A DNA stretch of 64,000 bases from Rubrivirga sp. SAORIC476 (GTDB lineage Bacteria; Bacteroidota; Rhodothermia; Rhodothermales; Rubricoccaceae), in the NCBI RefSeq assembly GCF_002283555.1, contig NZ_MVOI01000003.1, positions 2,029,578-2,093,577 on the forward strand. The letters run 5' to 3'. Below, piece by piece: positions 50,575-60,182 of the stretch. Numbering within the stretch: position 1 is the stretch's first letter; every line of letters begins with the position of its first letter. The notes beneath the pieces were generated by a model, which was not told where the DNA came from, ran no database searches, and was given only the letters and a program-made list of their open reading frames with translations. The position numbers and the translations under genes are program-made.

Positions 50575-52733
50575 TCCACCTCGACGCGCAGGCCGAGCGT
50601 CGGCAGGAGCGGAAGCTGATTCACCGGCTCAGCGCGGAGGGCGTCGTAGTAGAACACGTTGGCCCGGTCGGTGGCATTGAGGACGGCTGCCTGCACGACG
50701 GCCCGCGCGCCGGGGATCCGGACGGCCCACTCCGCCGACACGTCCAGGCGGGCATAGGGGGGCGTCCGCCCCCCGTACGGCTCCGGGGCGAACAGGACGA
50801 CGCCCGGCCCGGACGCGGCCTCGATCGGGATGCCGCGCGCGATCGCTTCGGTCAGGTCCAGGTAGGCCCCAGCGACCTCGGAGATCGGCCGTCCGGAGGT
50901 GAGCTGGAAGGCGGCGGCCAGCGCGAACGGCCCGCGCTCGACGCGGCCGTCCACCGACAGCCGGTGGGGACGGTGGAACGGCGGCCGGTACGTCCGCTCG
51001 GCGTCGCGGTACGTCAGTGACTGGGCGCCGTAGCGGGCGTCGAGGCGGAGGCCGGGGCGCCGGAGGGCCGCGGTTACCTCCACGCCGCGGGCGTTGCCAT
51101 TGGTGGAGAGGAGGCGACCGTCCAGGAGGATCGTCTGGCCCGAGAGCGCCTTCGCGTACCCCTCCACGCCGAGCCGCACCGGCCCGAACCCGCCCTCCCA
51201 GCCGACGAGCCTGTGAACGGCCGTCGGCACGGGGAAGGCCGTCTGGGTGGTCGTCCAGGCCGTGAACACGTCGCCCACATCGCGCTGGTCCTGCAAGCCG
51301 ACGATCTCCTGCCGGTACACGCCCGCCGCCGCTCGGAAGAGGCTCGGCCCCGTCGCCCAGGACATCAGCAGCCGCGGCTCGACGGAGGTCGTCCGCGCTT
51401 GCGCGGGGAACGTCTGCACGCGGAGCCCCGGCTCCAGGCGGACGCCCGCCCCGAGGTCGAGGTCGGCGTCGACGAAGATCGACCCCTCGCTCGTGTTCTG
51501 GCCCGTCTCTGCGTTCGGCTGGAAGCTGTACTGGAACAGGTACGAGGACGCCTGGATGCCCGTCCGTACGGTGTGGGGCCCGACGTAGTAGACGTACCCG
51601 AAGCGTCCGCCGAACGTCTCCGCCGACGCCTCCCGGAAGGGAGCCCCGATGGGATCGAACGTGGTCGTGAACCGCGACCAGTAGGCGCTCACGTCGATGG
51701 CCGCCGCGAAGGCCGACGAGATCGAGAAGAACTGCCCGCCCGCCGCCTCGGTCCGCGTGGTGATGCGGTTGCCGTTGATGCCGAGATCGCCCTCGTCGTC
51801 GGCGAAGAGGACCGTCCCCTGGAGCGTCGAGGTCGCGTCGAGGCGTGCGTGGAGCTTGCCGTAGGCGTCCGAGAACCGGTACGGCAGCGCGATGCCGAGC
51901 GCCTCGCCCGACTGCTCCACGACCGACTGGCGCACCGAGCCGAGGAACGACATGTCGCCCGGCACGATCGGAAGCTCCACTTCGGCGCCGAGGAGCACCG
52001 GCGACGCCGTCACCGCCCCGCCGACGCGCCGCTTGTGGCCCGTCCGCCCGGTCACGTCCACCACCGACGCGATCCGACCGCCGAAGCGGGCTGGCCACCC
52101 GCCCGCGTACACGTCCGCCGAGCGGACGACGCCCGCCGGGAGCGCGCTGTAGCCGCCGAGCAGGTGGAACGGCTGGAAGAGCGGGATGCCGTCCACCAGC
52201 ACCAGGTTCTGCGTCGGCGTGCCGCCGCGGACGGAGAGCTGCCCGCCGCGGTCGCCGAGGGTGCTCACGCCGGGTTGGGCGAGGATGCCCGAGGCGAGGT
52301 CGCCGCCGGGGTCGAGGGTGGGGAGCGCCGCGAGGTCGGCCGGGCGGAGGCGCGTCAGGCCGGGCTCCCGCACCGCCGCGCCCTCGATCGCCTCCACCTC
52401 GACGGCGCCGAGGGCGGCCGTCCGCGGTGTCAGCGACACGGCCAGGTCGCGGCGCTCGCCGTCGGCCAGGGCGAGCGTGTCGACGAGCGGCGCGTACCCG
52501 AGCGCCGTCACGCGAAGCACGTAGCGACCCGACAGGAGCCCGCGGAAGACGAACTGGCCCTCAGTCCCGGCGCCCCGCCCGCGTACCGTGCCCGCACTGT
52601 CGGTCAGCACCACCGCCGCGCCCACGATGGGCCCCGCCGACTCGGCATCGGCCACGACGCCGAACAGGTCGGCCTGGGCCGCGGCGGGGCCGGCGACCAG
52701 GAGCATGGCGAGCAGGGTGAGGGGGCGAATCAC
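50571..52733 (-). CDS. TonB-dependent outer-membrane receptor with N-terminal regulatory-like domain
   Basis: 720 residues; signal peptide MIRPLTLLAMLLVAGPAAAQ. Residues about 22-110 form a carboxypeptidase-regulatory-like beta sandwich (LFGVVADAESAGPIVGAAVVLTDSAGTVRG ... YVLRVTALGYAPLVDTLAL). A plug domain follows (LRPADLAALPTLDPGGDLASGILAQPGVST, SVRGGTPTQNLVLVDGIPLFQPFHLLGGYSAL), then a 22-strand-type barrel to the terminal aromatic-rich end. It imports a ligand across the outer membrane using TonB energy. Partner lipoprotein overlaps by 4 nt. Ligand unknown. Confidence 0.93.
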   Translation of the reverse strand: MIRPLTLLAMLLVAGPAAAQADLFGVVADAESAGPIVGAAVVLTDSAGTVRGRGAGTEGQFVFRGLLSGRYVLRVTALGYAPLVDTLALADGERRDLAVSLTPRTAALGAVEVEAIEGAAVREPGLTRLRPADLAALPTLDPGGDLASGILAQPGVSTLGDRGGQLSVRGGTPTQNLVLVDGIPLFQPFHLLGGYSALPAGVVRSADVYAGGWPARFGGRIASVVDVTGRTGHKRRVGGAVTASPVLLGAEVELPIVPGDMSFLGSVRQSVVEQSGEALGIALPYRFSDAYGKLHARLDATSTLQGTVLFADDEGDLGINGNRITTRTEAAGGQFFSISSAFAAAIDVSAYWSRFTTTFDPIGAPFREASAETFGGRFGYVYYVGPHTVRTGIQASSYLFQYSFQPNAETGQNTSEGSIFVDADLDLGAGVRLEPGLRVQTFPAQARTTSVEPRLLMSWATGPSLFRAAAGVYRQEIVGLQDQRDVGDVFTAWTTTQTAFPVPTAVHRLVGWEGGFGPVRLGVEGYAKALSGQTILLDGRLLSTNGNARGVEVTAALRRPGLRLDARYGAQSLTYRDAERTYRPPFHRPHRLSVDGRVERGPFALAAAFQLTSGRPISEVAGAYLDLTEAIARGIPIEAASGPGVVLFAPEPYGGRTPPYARLDVSAEWAVRIPGARAVVQAAVLNATDRANVFYYDALRAEPVNQLPLLPTLGLRVEVE

Positions 52734-52806
52734 GGGCCCGGAGTTTACGGGCCGCGGCGGGGCCTCGGGGAGGCACGACGTACGCCCCGTCGGCCTCCGC
52801 TCCCCG

Positions 52807-52872
52807 CGCCTCGGCCCTGTCGCCGAGGCGGCCCGAACGAGACACGGGCCGACCCCCGAGGGACCGGCCCGT
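52807..52872 (-). terminator. Two hairpins downstream of typA
   Basis: ACGGGCCG/CGGCCCGT (52844-52851/52865-52872) and CGCCTCGG/CCGAGGCG (52807-52814/52823-52830) lie in the gap between typA and the TonB receptor gene; the second belongs to the CCTCGG hairpin family. Confidence 0.65.
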
Positions 52873-52911
52873 GCTCCATCCTGCGCTCGCGAGAGCCCGT
52901 GCTCTGGAGCG

Positions 52912-54747
52912 TTACCCCTCCGCGTTCTTGCGGGCGTTGGTGGCGCGCTTGCGCTCGTGCGTGTCGAGGTGGCGCTTGCGGAGCCGCATGTGGTGGGGCG
53001 TGATCTCGATCAGCTCGTCGTCCCGGATGAACTCGATGGCCTCCTCCAGGGACATCTTCTTGGAGGGGTTCATCTTGAGGAAGTTGTCCGAGCCCGAGGC
53101 CCGCATGTTGGTCAGCTTCTTCTCCTTGGTCGCGTTGACCTCCATGTCCTCGTCACGCGCGTTCTCGCCGACGATCATGCCGTTGTAGACCTCGTCGCCG
53201 GGCTCCACGAACAGCTGGCCGCGCTCCTGCAGGTTGACGATGGTGTAGGGCGTCACCTTGCCGTTGCGGTCCGCCACGATGGCGCCCGTCGCGCGGTGCG
53301 TGATGTTGCCCGCCCACGGCCGGTAGCCGTCGAAGAGGTGCGTCAGCAGGCCCGTCCCCTTGGTGTCGGTCAGGAACTCGGTCCGGTAGCCGATCAGGCC
53401 GCGCGCCGGGATCTCGAACGTCATCCGGATGCGCCCGCCGCCGTTGTTCTTCATCTCGACCATCATGCCCTTGCGCGTGCCCAGCGTCTCGATCACGACG
53501 CCCATGAACTCCTCGGCCACGTCGACCGTCGCGCGCTCGTACGGCTCGTGCGTCTTGCCGTTGACCTGCTTCGTGATCACCTGCGGCATGCCGACGGCGA
53601 ACTCGTAGCCCTCGCGGCGCATCTGCTCGATCAGGATCGCCATCTGCAGCTCGCCCCGGCCGAAGACGAGGTAGCGGTCCGTCGTCTCGGTCTCGTCGAT
53701 GCGGAGGGCCAGGTTGGCCTCGCCCTCCTTCATCAGCCGGTCGCGCAGGTTGCGGGAGGTGACGTACTTGCCGTCCTTGCCCACGAACGGCGAGTCGTTG
53801 ACGCGGAACTCCATCGACAGCGTCGGCTCGTCGATGTCGAGCGCCGCCAGCGGCTGGGGGTCGTCGATGTCGGTGAGCGACTCGCCCAGCCCGATGCCGG
53901 TCATGCCGCCGATGTAGACGATGTCACCGGCGGTGGCCGTCTCCGCCTCGACGCGGTCCAGGCCTTCGGAGACGAACAGGCTGGTCACCTGCGCGGCCTT
54001 GGTCTCACCGGTGCGGTGGCACATCAGCACGCGCTGCTTCACCTTGAGCGTGCCGTTGACCACGCGTGCGATGGCGATCGGACCCAGGAAGTTGTCCGGC
54101 TTGACGTCCGTGACGAGCACCTGCAGCGTCGCCTCCGGGTCGCCGGCGGGCGCCGGGACGGTGTTCACGATGGTCTCGAAGACCGGCTTGAGGTCGGTCA
54201 GCTCCGAGCCCAGCTCCAGCGTGCACTCGCCGTCACGCGCGACGGCGTAGATGACCGGGAAGTCGAGCTGATGCTCGTCGGCGTCGAGGTCGATGAACAG
54301 GTCGTAGATCTCGTCCAGCACCTCGGAGGCGCGGGCGTCGCCGCGGTCGATCTTGTTGATGACCACGATGGGCACCAGCCCGAGCGCGAGCGCCTTCGAG
54401 AGCACGAAGCGCGTCTGCGGCAGCGGTCCCTCGGCGGCGTCGACCAGCAGCATGATGCCGTCCACCATGCGGAGTGTGCGCTCGACCTCGCCCCCGAAGT
54501 CGGCGTGGCCGGGGGTGTCGACGATGTTGATCTTCATCTTCTCGCCCGCGTCGGTCGCGTAGCGCACGGCCGTGTTCTTGGCCATGATCGTGATGCCCTT
54601 CTCGCGCTCGAGGTCCATGGAGTCCATCACGCGTTCGGTGATGGCCTCGTGGGCGGCGAAGGTGCCGCTCTGCTGCAGCAGGGCGTCGACGAGGGTGGTC
54701 TTGCCGTGGTCGACGTGGGCGACGATGGCGACGTTGCGGATCTGCAT
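52912..54747 (-). CDS. typA: Ribosome-associated GTPase TypA/BipA
   Basis: 611 residues. G1 [12 protein letters not shown], switch/G2 [13 protein letters not shown]3 [15 protein letters not shown]4 NKIDR near 132-136, followed by EF-G-like domains and the BipA-specific C-terminus (LMTHLF-type [49 protein letters not shown]-like blocks). Acts in ribosome assembly and stress adaptation. Normal length and complete. Confidence 0.98.
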   Translation of the reverse strand: MQIRNVAIVAHVDHGKTTLVDALLQQSGTFAAHEAITERVMDSMDLEREKGITIMAKNTAVRYATDAGEKMKINIVDTPGHADFGGEVERTLRMVDGIMLLVDAAEGPLPQTRFVLSKALALGLVPIVVINKIDRGDARASEVLDEIYDLFIDLDADEHQLDFPVIYAVARDGECTLELGSELTDLKPVFETIVNTVPAPAGDPEATLQVLVTDVKPDNFLGPIAIARVVNGTLKVKQRVLMCHRTGETKAAQVTSLFVSEGLDRVEAETATAGDIVYIGGMTGIGLGESLTDIDDPQPLAALDIDEPTLSMEFRVNDSPFVGKDGKYVTSRNLRDRLMKEGEANLALRIDETETTDRYLVFGRGELQMAILIEQMRREGYEFAVGMPQVITKQVNGKTHEPYERATVDVAEEFMGVVIETLGTRKGMMVEMKNNGGGRIRMTFEIPARGLIGYRTEFLTDTKGTGLLTHLFDGYRPWAGNITHRATGAIVADRNGKVTPYTIVNLQERGQLFVEPGDEVYNGMIVGENARDEDMEVNATKEKKLTNMRASGSDNFLKMNPSKKMSLEEAIEFIRDDELIEITPHHMRLRKRHLDTHERKRATNARKNAEG

Positions 54748-54872
54748 GCTTCGGGCCGGTGGCCGAGGGGGTCAAACCGCCAAGGTCCGCCGGAGACAGT
54801 GAGGCGGACGCCGAGGGCCGGTGCGTTCGAGGCGAAGACGGGGCTCGCAAGAAGGGCAGGTCTCCGCTCCCA

Positions 54873-54939
54873 CCTCGGTGCCGAGGCGGACGGTCTCGGC
54901 CCGGGGGAGGGGAGACGTGAGCGCCTCGGTGCCGTGGCG
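54873..54939. repeat. Two CCTCGGTGCC hairpins in one gap
   Basis: CCTCGGtgCCGAGG (54873-54886) and CGCCtCGGtgCCGtGGCG (54922-54939) stand 35 nt apart upstream of the divergent typA start, where no gene ends on the plus strand. Confidence 0.5.
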
Positions 54940-54996
54940 GATGAGCGGTTCCGTCGCCGTACGGTGCGTGTCTCAGGTACACTCCCCCTGTCCACC

Positions 54997-55398
54997 ATGC
55001 CCTGCCTTCGCTTCGTCCTTTTCCTTGCGCTCCTCGCCGGTACCTCTGGCTGCGACCTGACCGCGTCGGACACGCCCGACCTGGCCGGCTCCTGGGCCGG
55101 AAGCGCCCTTCTCCCCAACGGGTTCTCCGCCTCCGCCGATCTCTCCCAGTCCGGCACGACGGTCGGCGGCACGCTCCGGATCTCCGGCGTATTCAACCCG
55201 ACCGATCTCTCGGGCGACATCGACGACCTCGGGCGCCTCTCGTGGACGCTCCAGAGCGGGTGCGAGCGCTGGAGCGGCATCCTGTCCCTCGACGAGTCGG
55301 AGGATCGGATGGAGGGCTCCATCAACCTGGATGCGGGGTCCTGCCCGGACACGAGAGGCGCAAGCGGCACGCTCCGGCTGGAGCGCTCGACCGGCTGA
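54997..55398 (+). CDS. Small lipoprotein, beta-barrel-like (lipocalin-type pattern)
   Basis: 133 residues from ATG 54997; lipobox TSGC at 16-19. The mature sequence alternates short strands ([36 protein letters not shown] ... [33 protein letters not shown]), typical of small outer-membrane lipoproteins that test for a G-T-W/S-W-x-G opening. Two cysteines may form a disulfide. Function unknown. Confidence 0.75.
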   Translation: MPCLRFVLFLALLAGTSGCDLTASDTPDLAGSWAGSALLPNGFSASADLSQSGTTVGGTLRISGVFNPTDLSGDIDDLGRLSWTLQSGCERWSGILSLDESEDRMEGSINLDAGSCPDTRGASGTLRLERSTG

Positions 55399-55546
55399 CC
55401 GGCCCGGCGCGTCCTCCTCGCCGTCGGCTCGCCGAGGTGGAGGCGCGGGAGACCGGCCACACGTTCCCTGCGGACATCCCCGGATAAGGGGAGGGGCGCC
55501 CATCCTGTCGGAGCGATCATCGCTCGCCGCCGCCGTCACCTCGCCG

Positions 55547-56356
55547 ATGCGCCTCTCGCTCCTCGCCCTGCTCCTCGCCGCCCCGGCCTTCGCCCAGTCC
55601 GGCGACGTCACCTTCACCAGTGGGATCGCCCTCACCGGCGGCTTCACCCGCCTCGGCTACGACGGGGAGACCCTCGACACCTTCGACCGGACGTTCAGCG
55701 AGTTCTACGCCCAGCGCCTCGACGGGCCGGTGGATCTGCTGCCGGACCACGTGCAGGGCCTCTCGGGCGGCGTCACGACCCGCGTCCGCGCCGACGGCGT
55801 CGAGTTCGCGCTCGGGTACACGTATGCCCGTGGTGCGACCGACGCCCGCGCCGTGTTCGAGAACGACTCAGGCCTGCGGGTGACCACGACCTCCATTGAC
55901 CAGTCCACGTTTCTGGAGGTTCTGGTGGCCGTGGTGCCGCGCGTGACGGTGGGGCCCGTCATTCAGGCGTCACTGAGAGAGGACGTGATCCGAGCCGCCT
56001 GGGTGTACCCGGACGGCTCGGAGAGCGTCGGCTCGGAGTATCGCATCAACGGCATCTACCGCGACGTGGGTGGGTCGCGCTTCCTGTTCGAGGCCGGGGG
56101 CACGCTCCGGCTGGCGATCACCGACCGCATCACCATCCCGGTGCGGGTGCTGTTCGACCTCCCCGAGCCCGGCGGCGCGTCCGGCATCCCGATGCGCGAC
56201 GACGACGTGCAGGCCTTCAACGACGCCTTCCCGCTCGACTTCCAGGCCTGGGCGGCCGACCCGGCGGGCCTCAACGACGCCGTCGCCGTGCAGCCCGAGC
56301 ACCTCGAAGGGATGCGCGTCGAGGCGGGCGTCGAGGTCATCGTCCTGAAATTCTGA
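55547..56356 (+). CDS. Predicted outer-membrane or periplasmic beta protein
   Basis: 269 residues from ATG 55547; signal MRLSLLALLLAAPAFAQ. The mature part shows alternating-strand segments ending in aromatic/hydrophobic residues (VTFTSGIALTGGFTRLGY, VEFALGYTYARGA, YRDVGGSRFLFEAGGTLRLAITDRITIPVRVLFDLP) and a terminal VEAGVEVIVLKF, consistent with a small outer-membrane barrel. Six nt separate it from the next lipoprotein gene, so the two are co-transcribed. Confidence 0.7.
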   Translation: MRLSLLALLLAAPAFAQSGDVTFTSGIALTGGFTRLGYDGETLDTFDRTFSEFYAQRLDGPVDLLPDHVQGLSGGVTTRVRADGVEFALGYTYARGATDARAVFENDSGLRVTTTSIDQSTFLEVLVAVVPRVTVGPVIQASLREDVIRAAWVYPDGSESVGSEYRINGIYRDVGGSRFLFEAGGTLRLAITDRITIPVRVLFDLPEPGGASGIPMRDDDVQAFNDAFPLDFQAWAADPAGLNDAVAVQPEHLEGMRVEAGVEVIVLKF

Positions 56357-56361
56357 TTCCC

Positions 56362-56835
56362 ATGCGTCTCTCTCTTCTGGTCGTCGCCCTCCTGCTGGTT
56401 GGCTGCGATGCCTTCTTCGATCCCGTGGACGACAACGAGCGCGAGGCGGCCGTCGAACGCCTCGAAGGCGTGTGGACCCGGAGCGTCCGCGCGGAGCGAA
56501 TTGCGTACGACGGCGCCGTCATGCCCCAGGGACAGCCCGAGGCCAGTGCCATCGAGATCGCGCGCGAGGTGATCTGCAACCGGAGCCAGCCTCTGCGGGC
56601 CGAGGGCGACCTGTTTCGAGCGTTCGTCGTGTTCGACCCGGACGATGCCACCGCATTCCGGTCATGCGGCATCCTGACCGTCGACCGGGATCAGGAGCGG
56701 GTCGTGTTCCTCGGCGCCACCATGGACGAGGCCGCCAACCTCGCCGTCGACGAGGACGGCCGGCAGGAATGGCACTTCTACGGCCCGCGCGACGACGGCA
56801 CGGTGATCCGCACGATCTGGTCGCTCACGCGGTAG
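56362..56835 (+). CDS. Small lipoprotein, unknown function
   Basis: 157 residues; signal MRLSLLVVALLLVGC. The mature region begins with an acidic helix (FFDPVDDNEREAAVERLEGVWTRSVRAERIAYDG) and contains later beta strands and two cysteines (CNRSQPL, CGILTV). No family recognised. It is transcribed with the preceding outer-membrane protein and its 3' end overlaps the convergent aldo/keto reductase gene by 11 nt. Confidence 0.7.
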   Translation: MRLSLLVVALLLVGCDAFFDPVDDNEREAAVERLEGVWTRSVRAERIAYDGAVMPQGQPEASAIEIAREVICNRSQPLRAEGDLFRAFVVFDPDDATAFRSCGILTVDRDQERVVFLGATMDEAANLAVDEDGRQEWHFYGPRDDGTVIRTIWSLTR

Positions 56836-57766
56836 CCGCCAGCACCGCGTCCACCTCGGCGAGGTCGTCGGGCGAGAGCGTCCAGGCCGCCGCGGCGACG
56901 TTGCCCCCGATCTGGGACGGCTTCGTGGCGCCCGCGATGACGCTCGCGACCGGCTCGTGGGCGAGCAGGTATGCGAAGGCGAGGTCCAGGATGGTGTGGC
57001 CGCACGCTTCCGAAAACGCGATCAGCCGCTCGACCGTGTCGAGGTTGGCGGGCGTCAGGAGCGCGTCGCCCATGGACTGGAAGCGGCTGCCCTCGGCGCC
57101 GCCGAGGCGGGAGCCCTCGGGCGGAGCGTCGCCCTTGCGGTACTTGCCCGTCAGCAGGCCGCTCTTGAGCGGGAAGTACGGCACGAAGGCTACGTCGGCC
57201 TCGTGGCACGCGTCGAGCATCCCGTCCTCGGGCTCGCGGTGGAGCAGGCTGTACTCGTTCTGGACAGCCACGAACCGGACGCCGGTCGCCGCGGCTTCGG
57301 CCTCGCGAAGCTGGTCGGCGGAGAAGCCCGAGCAGCCGACTTCGCGCACCTTGCCTTCGGTCACCAGGTCGGCCAGCGCGCCGAGCGTGTCGGCGATGGG
57401 CGTGGCCGGGTCCGGTCGGTGGAGGTAGTACAGGTCGATGCGGTCGGTGCCGAGGCGCCGCAGGCTGCCCTCGCACGCCGCGCGAACGGCGTCCGGGGCC
57501 CCCTTCCCGGTCGGACCGTCGCCGCTCCGGTATCCGAACTTGGTCGCGATCACGACCTCGTCCCGGCGGGACCCGAGGGCGCGGCCGAGGAACGCCTCCG
57601 ACGCGCCCTCGCCGTACAGCTCGGCCGTGTCGAAGTGCGTGATGCCCGCGTCGAGCGCCGCGTCCACGACCGTCTGCGAGGTGGCCTCGTCGATGTGCCA
57701 GCCAAAGTTGTTGCACCCGAGGCCGACGGTGGAGACGGTCAGCGAACCGATGGAGCGAGTCTGCAT
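56825..57766 (-). CDS. Aldo/keto reductase
   Basis: 313 residues from ATG 57766. Catalytic tetrad of the AKR barrel: Asp in HFDTAELYGEG, Tyr in the same segment, Lys in VVIATKFGYRSG and His in DLYYLHRPDP. Later NADPH-binding blocks (EVGCSGFSADQL, VQNEYSLLHRE, VPYFPLKSGLLTGKYRKG, VIAGATKPSQIGGNV) are intact. It reduces aldehydes or ketones with NADPH; closest to the AKR11/YajO-type general group. Substrate unknown. Confidence 0.94.
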   Translation of the reverse strand: MQTRSIGSLTVSTVGLGCNNFGWHIDEATSQTVVDAALDAGITHFDTAELYGEGASEAFLGRALGSRRDEVVIATKFGYRSGDGPTGKGAPDAVRAACEGSLRRLGTDRIDLYYLHRPDPATPIADTLGALADLVTEGKVREVGCSGFSADQLREAEAAATGVRFVAVQNEYSLLHREPEDGMLDACHEADVAFVPYFPLKSGLLTGKYRKGDAPPEGSRLGGAEGSRFQSMGDALLTPANLDTVERLIAFSEACGHTILDLAFAYLLAHEPVASVIAGATKPSQIGGNVAAAAWTLSPDDLAEVDAVLAATA

Positions 57767-57855
57767 GGGGGAGGGGATCTGGAGAGAGGAGTCGGGGCTC
57801 TGACTCGCAGGCGCCGGTCCCTGATTCCTCTTGTCGGATCCCTCACGCGGCCACG

Positions 57856-58509
57856 TCACGCACCGTCTGGGGCGTCCGGGTTCATCACCCCGTACGCGAG
57901 CGCTGCCAGCGCGCCCCCCGAGAACGGGGCCACGAGGTACACCCAGAGCCCTGCGAGCGAGGCTCCGTCGCCGATCATCTGGTCGACGAGGATGGGCCCG
58001 ACCGCGACCGCCGGGTTGAAGGCGCCCCCCGAGATGGGGCCGGCCGCGAGGGCCCCTCCGAGCACGACCATCCCGATGGCCAGGCCGTACGAATCGTTGC
58101 CCCGCGTGGTGGGCGCGATCGCCACGTTGAGGATGACGAGCGCCAGCAGGAACGTGAACAGCAGCTCCAGCAGGAAGAAGGCCCCGAGCCCGGTCTCCTC
58201 CGCGGGCATCACCTGGAGCACGTCCCCGGTGATGGTGTCGGCGGCGAAGGCGGCCACGATGGCGGCGAGCACCTGCACGCCCATGTACGGCACCACCTGC
58301 GAGCCAGGGATCCCGCCGCGCAGCCAGAAGGCCAGCGTCACGGCGGGGTTGTAGTGCGCCCGCGAGATGTGCCCGCCCATGTAGATGGCGCCGATCAGCA
58401 CGCCCGCGATGGCGAACGGCGCATACGTGCTCCCGATGAGTACCGTCAGGCCGATGGTGAGCACGAGGAAGAACGTGCCGAGGAACTCCGTGAGCAGCTT
58501 GGCGGCCAT
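57856..58509 (-). CDS. Aquaporin / MIP-family channel
   Basis: 217 residues with six membrane helices and both half-helix NPA motifs, HYNPAVTLAF (about 62-71) and AFNPAVAVGP (about 171-180). The first helix begins LLTEFLGTFFLVLTIG, typical of the family. The second NPA is followed by V-A-V-G-P rather than the R of aquaporins, so the selectivity filter may differ and the solute (water, glycerol or small uncharged molecule) is not certain. A -10-like element lies 23 nt upstream. Confidence 0.92.
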   Translation of the reverse strand: MAAKLLTEFLGTFFLVLTIGLTVLIGSTYAPFAIAGVLIGAIYMGGHISRAHYNPAVTLAFWLRGGIPGSQVVPYMGVQVLAAIVAAFAADTITGDVLQVMPAEETGLGAFFLLELLFTFLLALVILNVAIAPTTRGNDSYGLAIGMVVLGGALAAGPISGGAFNPAVAVGPILVDQMIGDGASLAGLWVYLVAPFSGGALAALAYGVMNPDAPDGA

Positions 58510-58531
58510 GGCAGGGGGGAGACGACTGAGC

Positions 58532-58539
58532 CGAAGCTA
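58532..58539 (-). promoter_or_regulatory. -10-like element TAGCTTCG for the aquaporin gene
   Basis: Minus strand, 23 nt before ATG 58509. Confidence 0.5.
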
Positions 58540-58629
58540 GACCCGCCGTCACTGCGTCCGGGTGGAACGGATTCGTACCGAAGTGGCCGGGTCGTCTCGG
58601 ACGCGACGAGTGAGGACTTCCTTGGTCGC

Positions 58630-58920
58630 ATGGGTACCTCTCGCCCCACGCAGTTCACCAACCCGCGCGACCCCCACGACTTCGCCCCGACGGGCCCGAT
58701 GACGCGGACGGAAGCGGAGACCTACCAGCTGTTCCTGCTGGTGGAGTCCGGGGTACGGCGCGTCCGCCTGACGGCTGGGACGGGCGCCGATACCGCGCAG
58801 GCGTGCCGCGAGACGGACGGCTTCGTGATGACGGCCGACGACGCGATGCGCCTCCAGCCGATCCCGCACGAGGTGGACCCGGGAAAGCGCTGCACCTGCG
58901 CCTACCGCCCGGCCGGGTAG
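58630..58920 (+). CDS. Small cytosolic protein, unknown function
   Basis: 96 residues from ATG 58630, preceded by in-frame but less likely upstream codons. Compact and polar with one Cys-x-Cys near the end (KRCTCAYRPAG). Segment MTRTEAETYQLFLLVESGVRRVRLTAGTGADT could be a helix-strand pair. No signal or membrane segment. Family not recognised; divergent from the aquaporin gene. Confidence 0.55.
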   Translation: MGTSRPTQFTNPRDPHDFAPTGPMTRTEAETYQLFLLVESGVRRVRLTAGTGADTAQACRETDGFVMTADDAMRLQPIPHEVDPGKRCTCAYRPAG

Positions 58921-58978
58921 CCAGGACCGGGCCGCATGGGGACTCCGCGAACCCGCCGGGCGCCGTCCGCCTCGGGCC

Positions 58979-58986
58979 TACCTTCG
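58979..58986 (+). promoter_or_regulatory. -10-like element TACCTTCG for holA
   Basis: 28 nt before ATG 59015. Confidence 0.45.
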
Positions 58987-59014
58987 GACCTGCCCGGCTT
59001 CCCACCGCTCCGCC

Positions 59015-60052
59015 ATGGCCAAAGGCCGCTCCAAGACCGGCGCCTCGTTCGACGACCTCGCCACCGGCTTCAAAAACGGCCAGTTCGCGCCGCTGTACTT
59101 CTTCTACGGCGAGGAGGGCTGGTTCATGGACGAGCTGCAGCGGCTGGCGGTAGACCACGCCGTGGCGCCCCACGAGCGCGACTTCAACCTCGATGTCGTG
59201 TTCGGGCCGGAGGCGAGCGCGCAGGCCGTCCTCGCACAGTGCGCCCAGTTCCCGATGATGGCTGCACGTCGGCTCGTGGTCGTGCGTGGGTTCGAGAAGC
59301 TCGACGACAACAGCCTCTTCAAGAGCTACGCCGAGGCGCCGAACCCCCACACCGTCGTCGTCCTGCTGTGCAACGCGAAGCCGAACGTCTCGGCGCATCC
59401 CTACCGGGCGCTCCGCGAGAAGGCCGTCTGGTCCAACTTCGAGCCGCTCAAGCCCGCCGCGCTGCCCGGCTGGGTCGACAAACGGTTCCGCGCGCGGCGC
59501 GTCGAGACCGAGTCGGGGGCAGCAGCGCTGCTCGCCGAGATGGCGGGCTCCGACCTCCGCTCCCTCGACGCCGAGGTGGAGAAGCTCATCACGTACGTCG
59601 GCGAGCGGAAGCGGGTCACGCGCGACGACGTCCTGCGGGCCGCAGGCCACTCGGCCGACCAGAACCCGTTCGAACTCCAGAGTGCACTCGGCCGCGGCGA
59701 CGTCCCGCACGCGCTCGCCATCGCCGACGCGCTCCTCGCGCAGGCGGGCAACCGGCGCGGCGAGGCCATCCGCATGGTCGCCCTGCTGGCGTCTCACATG
59801 ACGAAGCTCTGGAAGCTGACAGGCTGTCTTGAGTCCGGCACGCCAGAACGCGAGTGGGCCGGACAGATCGGCGTGAGTCCGTACTTCCTCCGTGACTACG
59901 TGCCACCCGCGAAGCGGTACGGGCGCGCAGGCGTCCGCCGGGCTTTCGAAGCGCTCCTGGCAGCCGATCTCGAACTCAAGGGGGGCTCTCACCGCGACGA
60001 GCGGCTCATCCTGACCCTCGCACTCCGTCGTGCAGCGGCGACAGCTCCTTAG
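59015..60052 (+). CDS. holA: DNA polymerase III subunit delta
   Basis: 345 residues: PLYFFYGEEGWFMDELQRLAV, FNLDVVFGPEASAQAVLAQCAQFPMMAARRLVVVRGFEKL, LLCNAKPNVSAHPYRALREKAVWSNFEPL, SDLRSLDAEVEKLITYVGERKRVTRDDV, a pattern shared by HolA of Bacteroidota and the wider clamp-loader delta family. Delta opens the beta clamp for loading. Complete; lies upstream of an ECF sigma gene separated by 130 bp containing a 7-bp hairpin (60086-60103). Confidence 0.92.
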   Translation: MAKGRSKTGASFDDLATGFKNGQFAPLYFFYGEEGWFMDELQRLAVDHAVAPHERDFNLDVVFGPEASAQAVLAQCAQFPMMAARRLVVVRGFEKLDDNSLFKSYAEAPNPHTVVVLLCNAKPNVSAHPYRALREKAVWSNFEPLKPAALPGWVDKRFRARRVETESGAAALLAEMAGSDLRSLDAEVEKLITYVGERKRVTRDDVLRAAGHSADQNPFELQSALGRGDVPHALAIADALLAQAGNRRGEAIRMVALLASHMTKLWKLTGCLESGTPEREWAGQIGVSPYFLRDYVPPAKRYGRAGVRRAFEALLAADLELKGGSHRDERLILTLALRRAAATAP

Positions 60053-60182
60053 CGAGGCACGGGGGAAAGCACGAAAGCCCAGTGATCTCTGTTCCGACAG
60101 AGACTGTGGGCACGCTCCTTGCGTTTCTCTGGCCGCTGACAAACCGGCGCCCCTCCTCGCCCACCACCTCCCCTCGATCCCT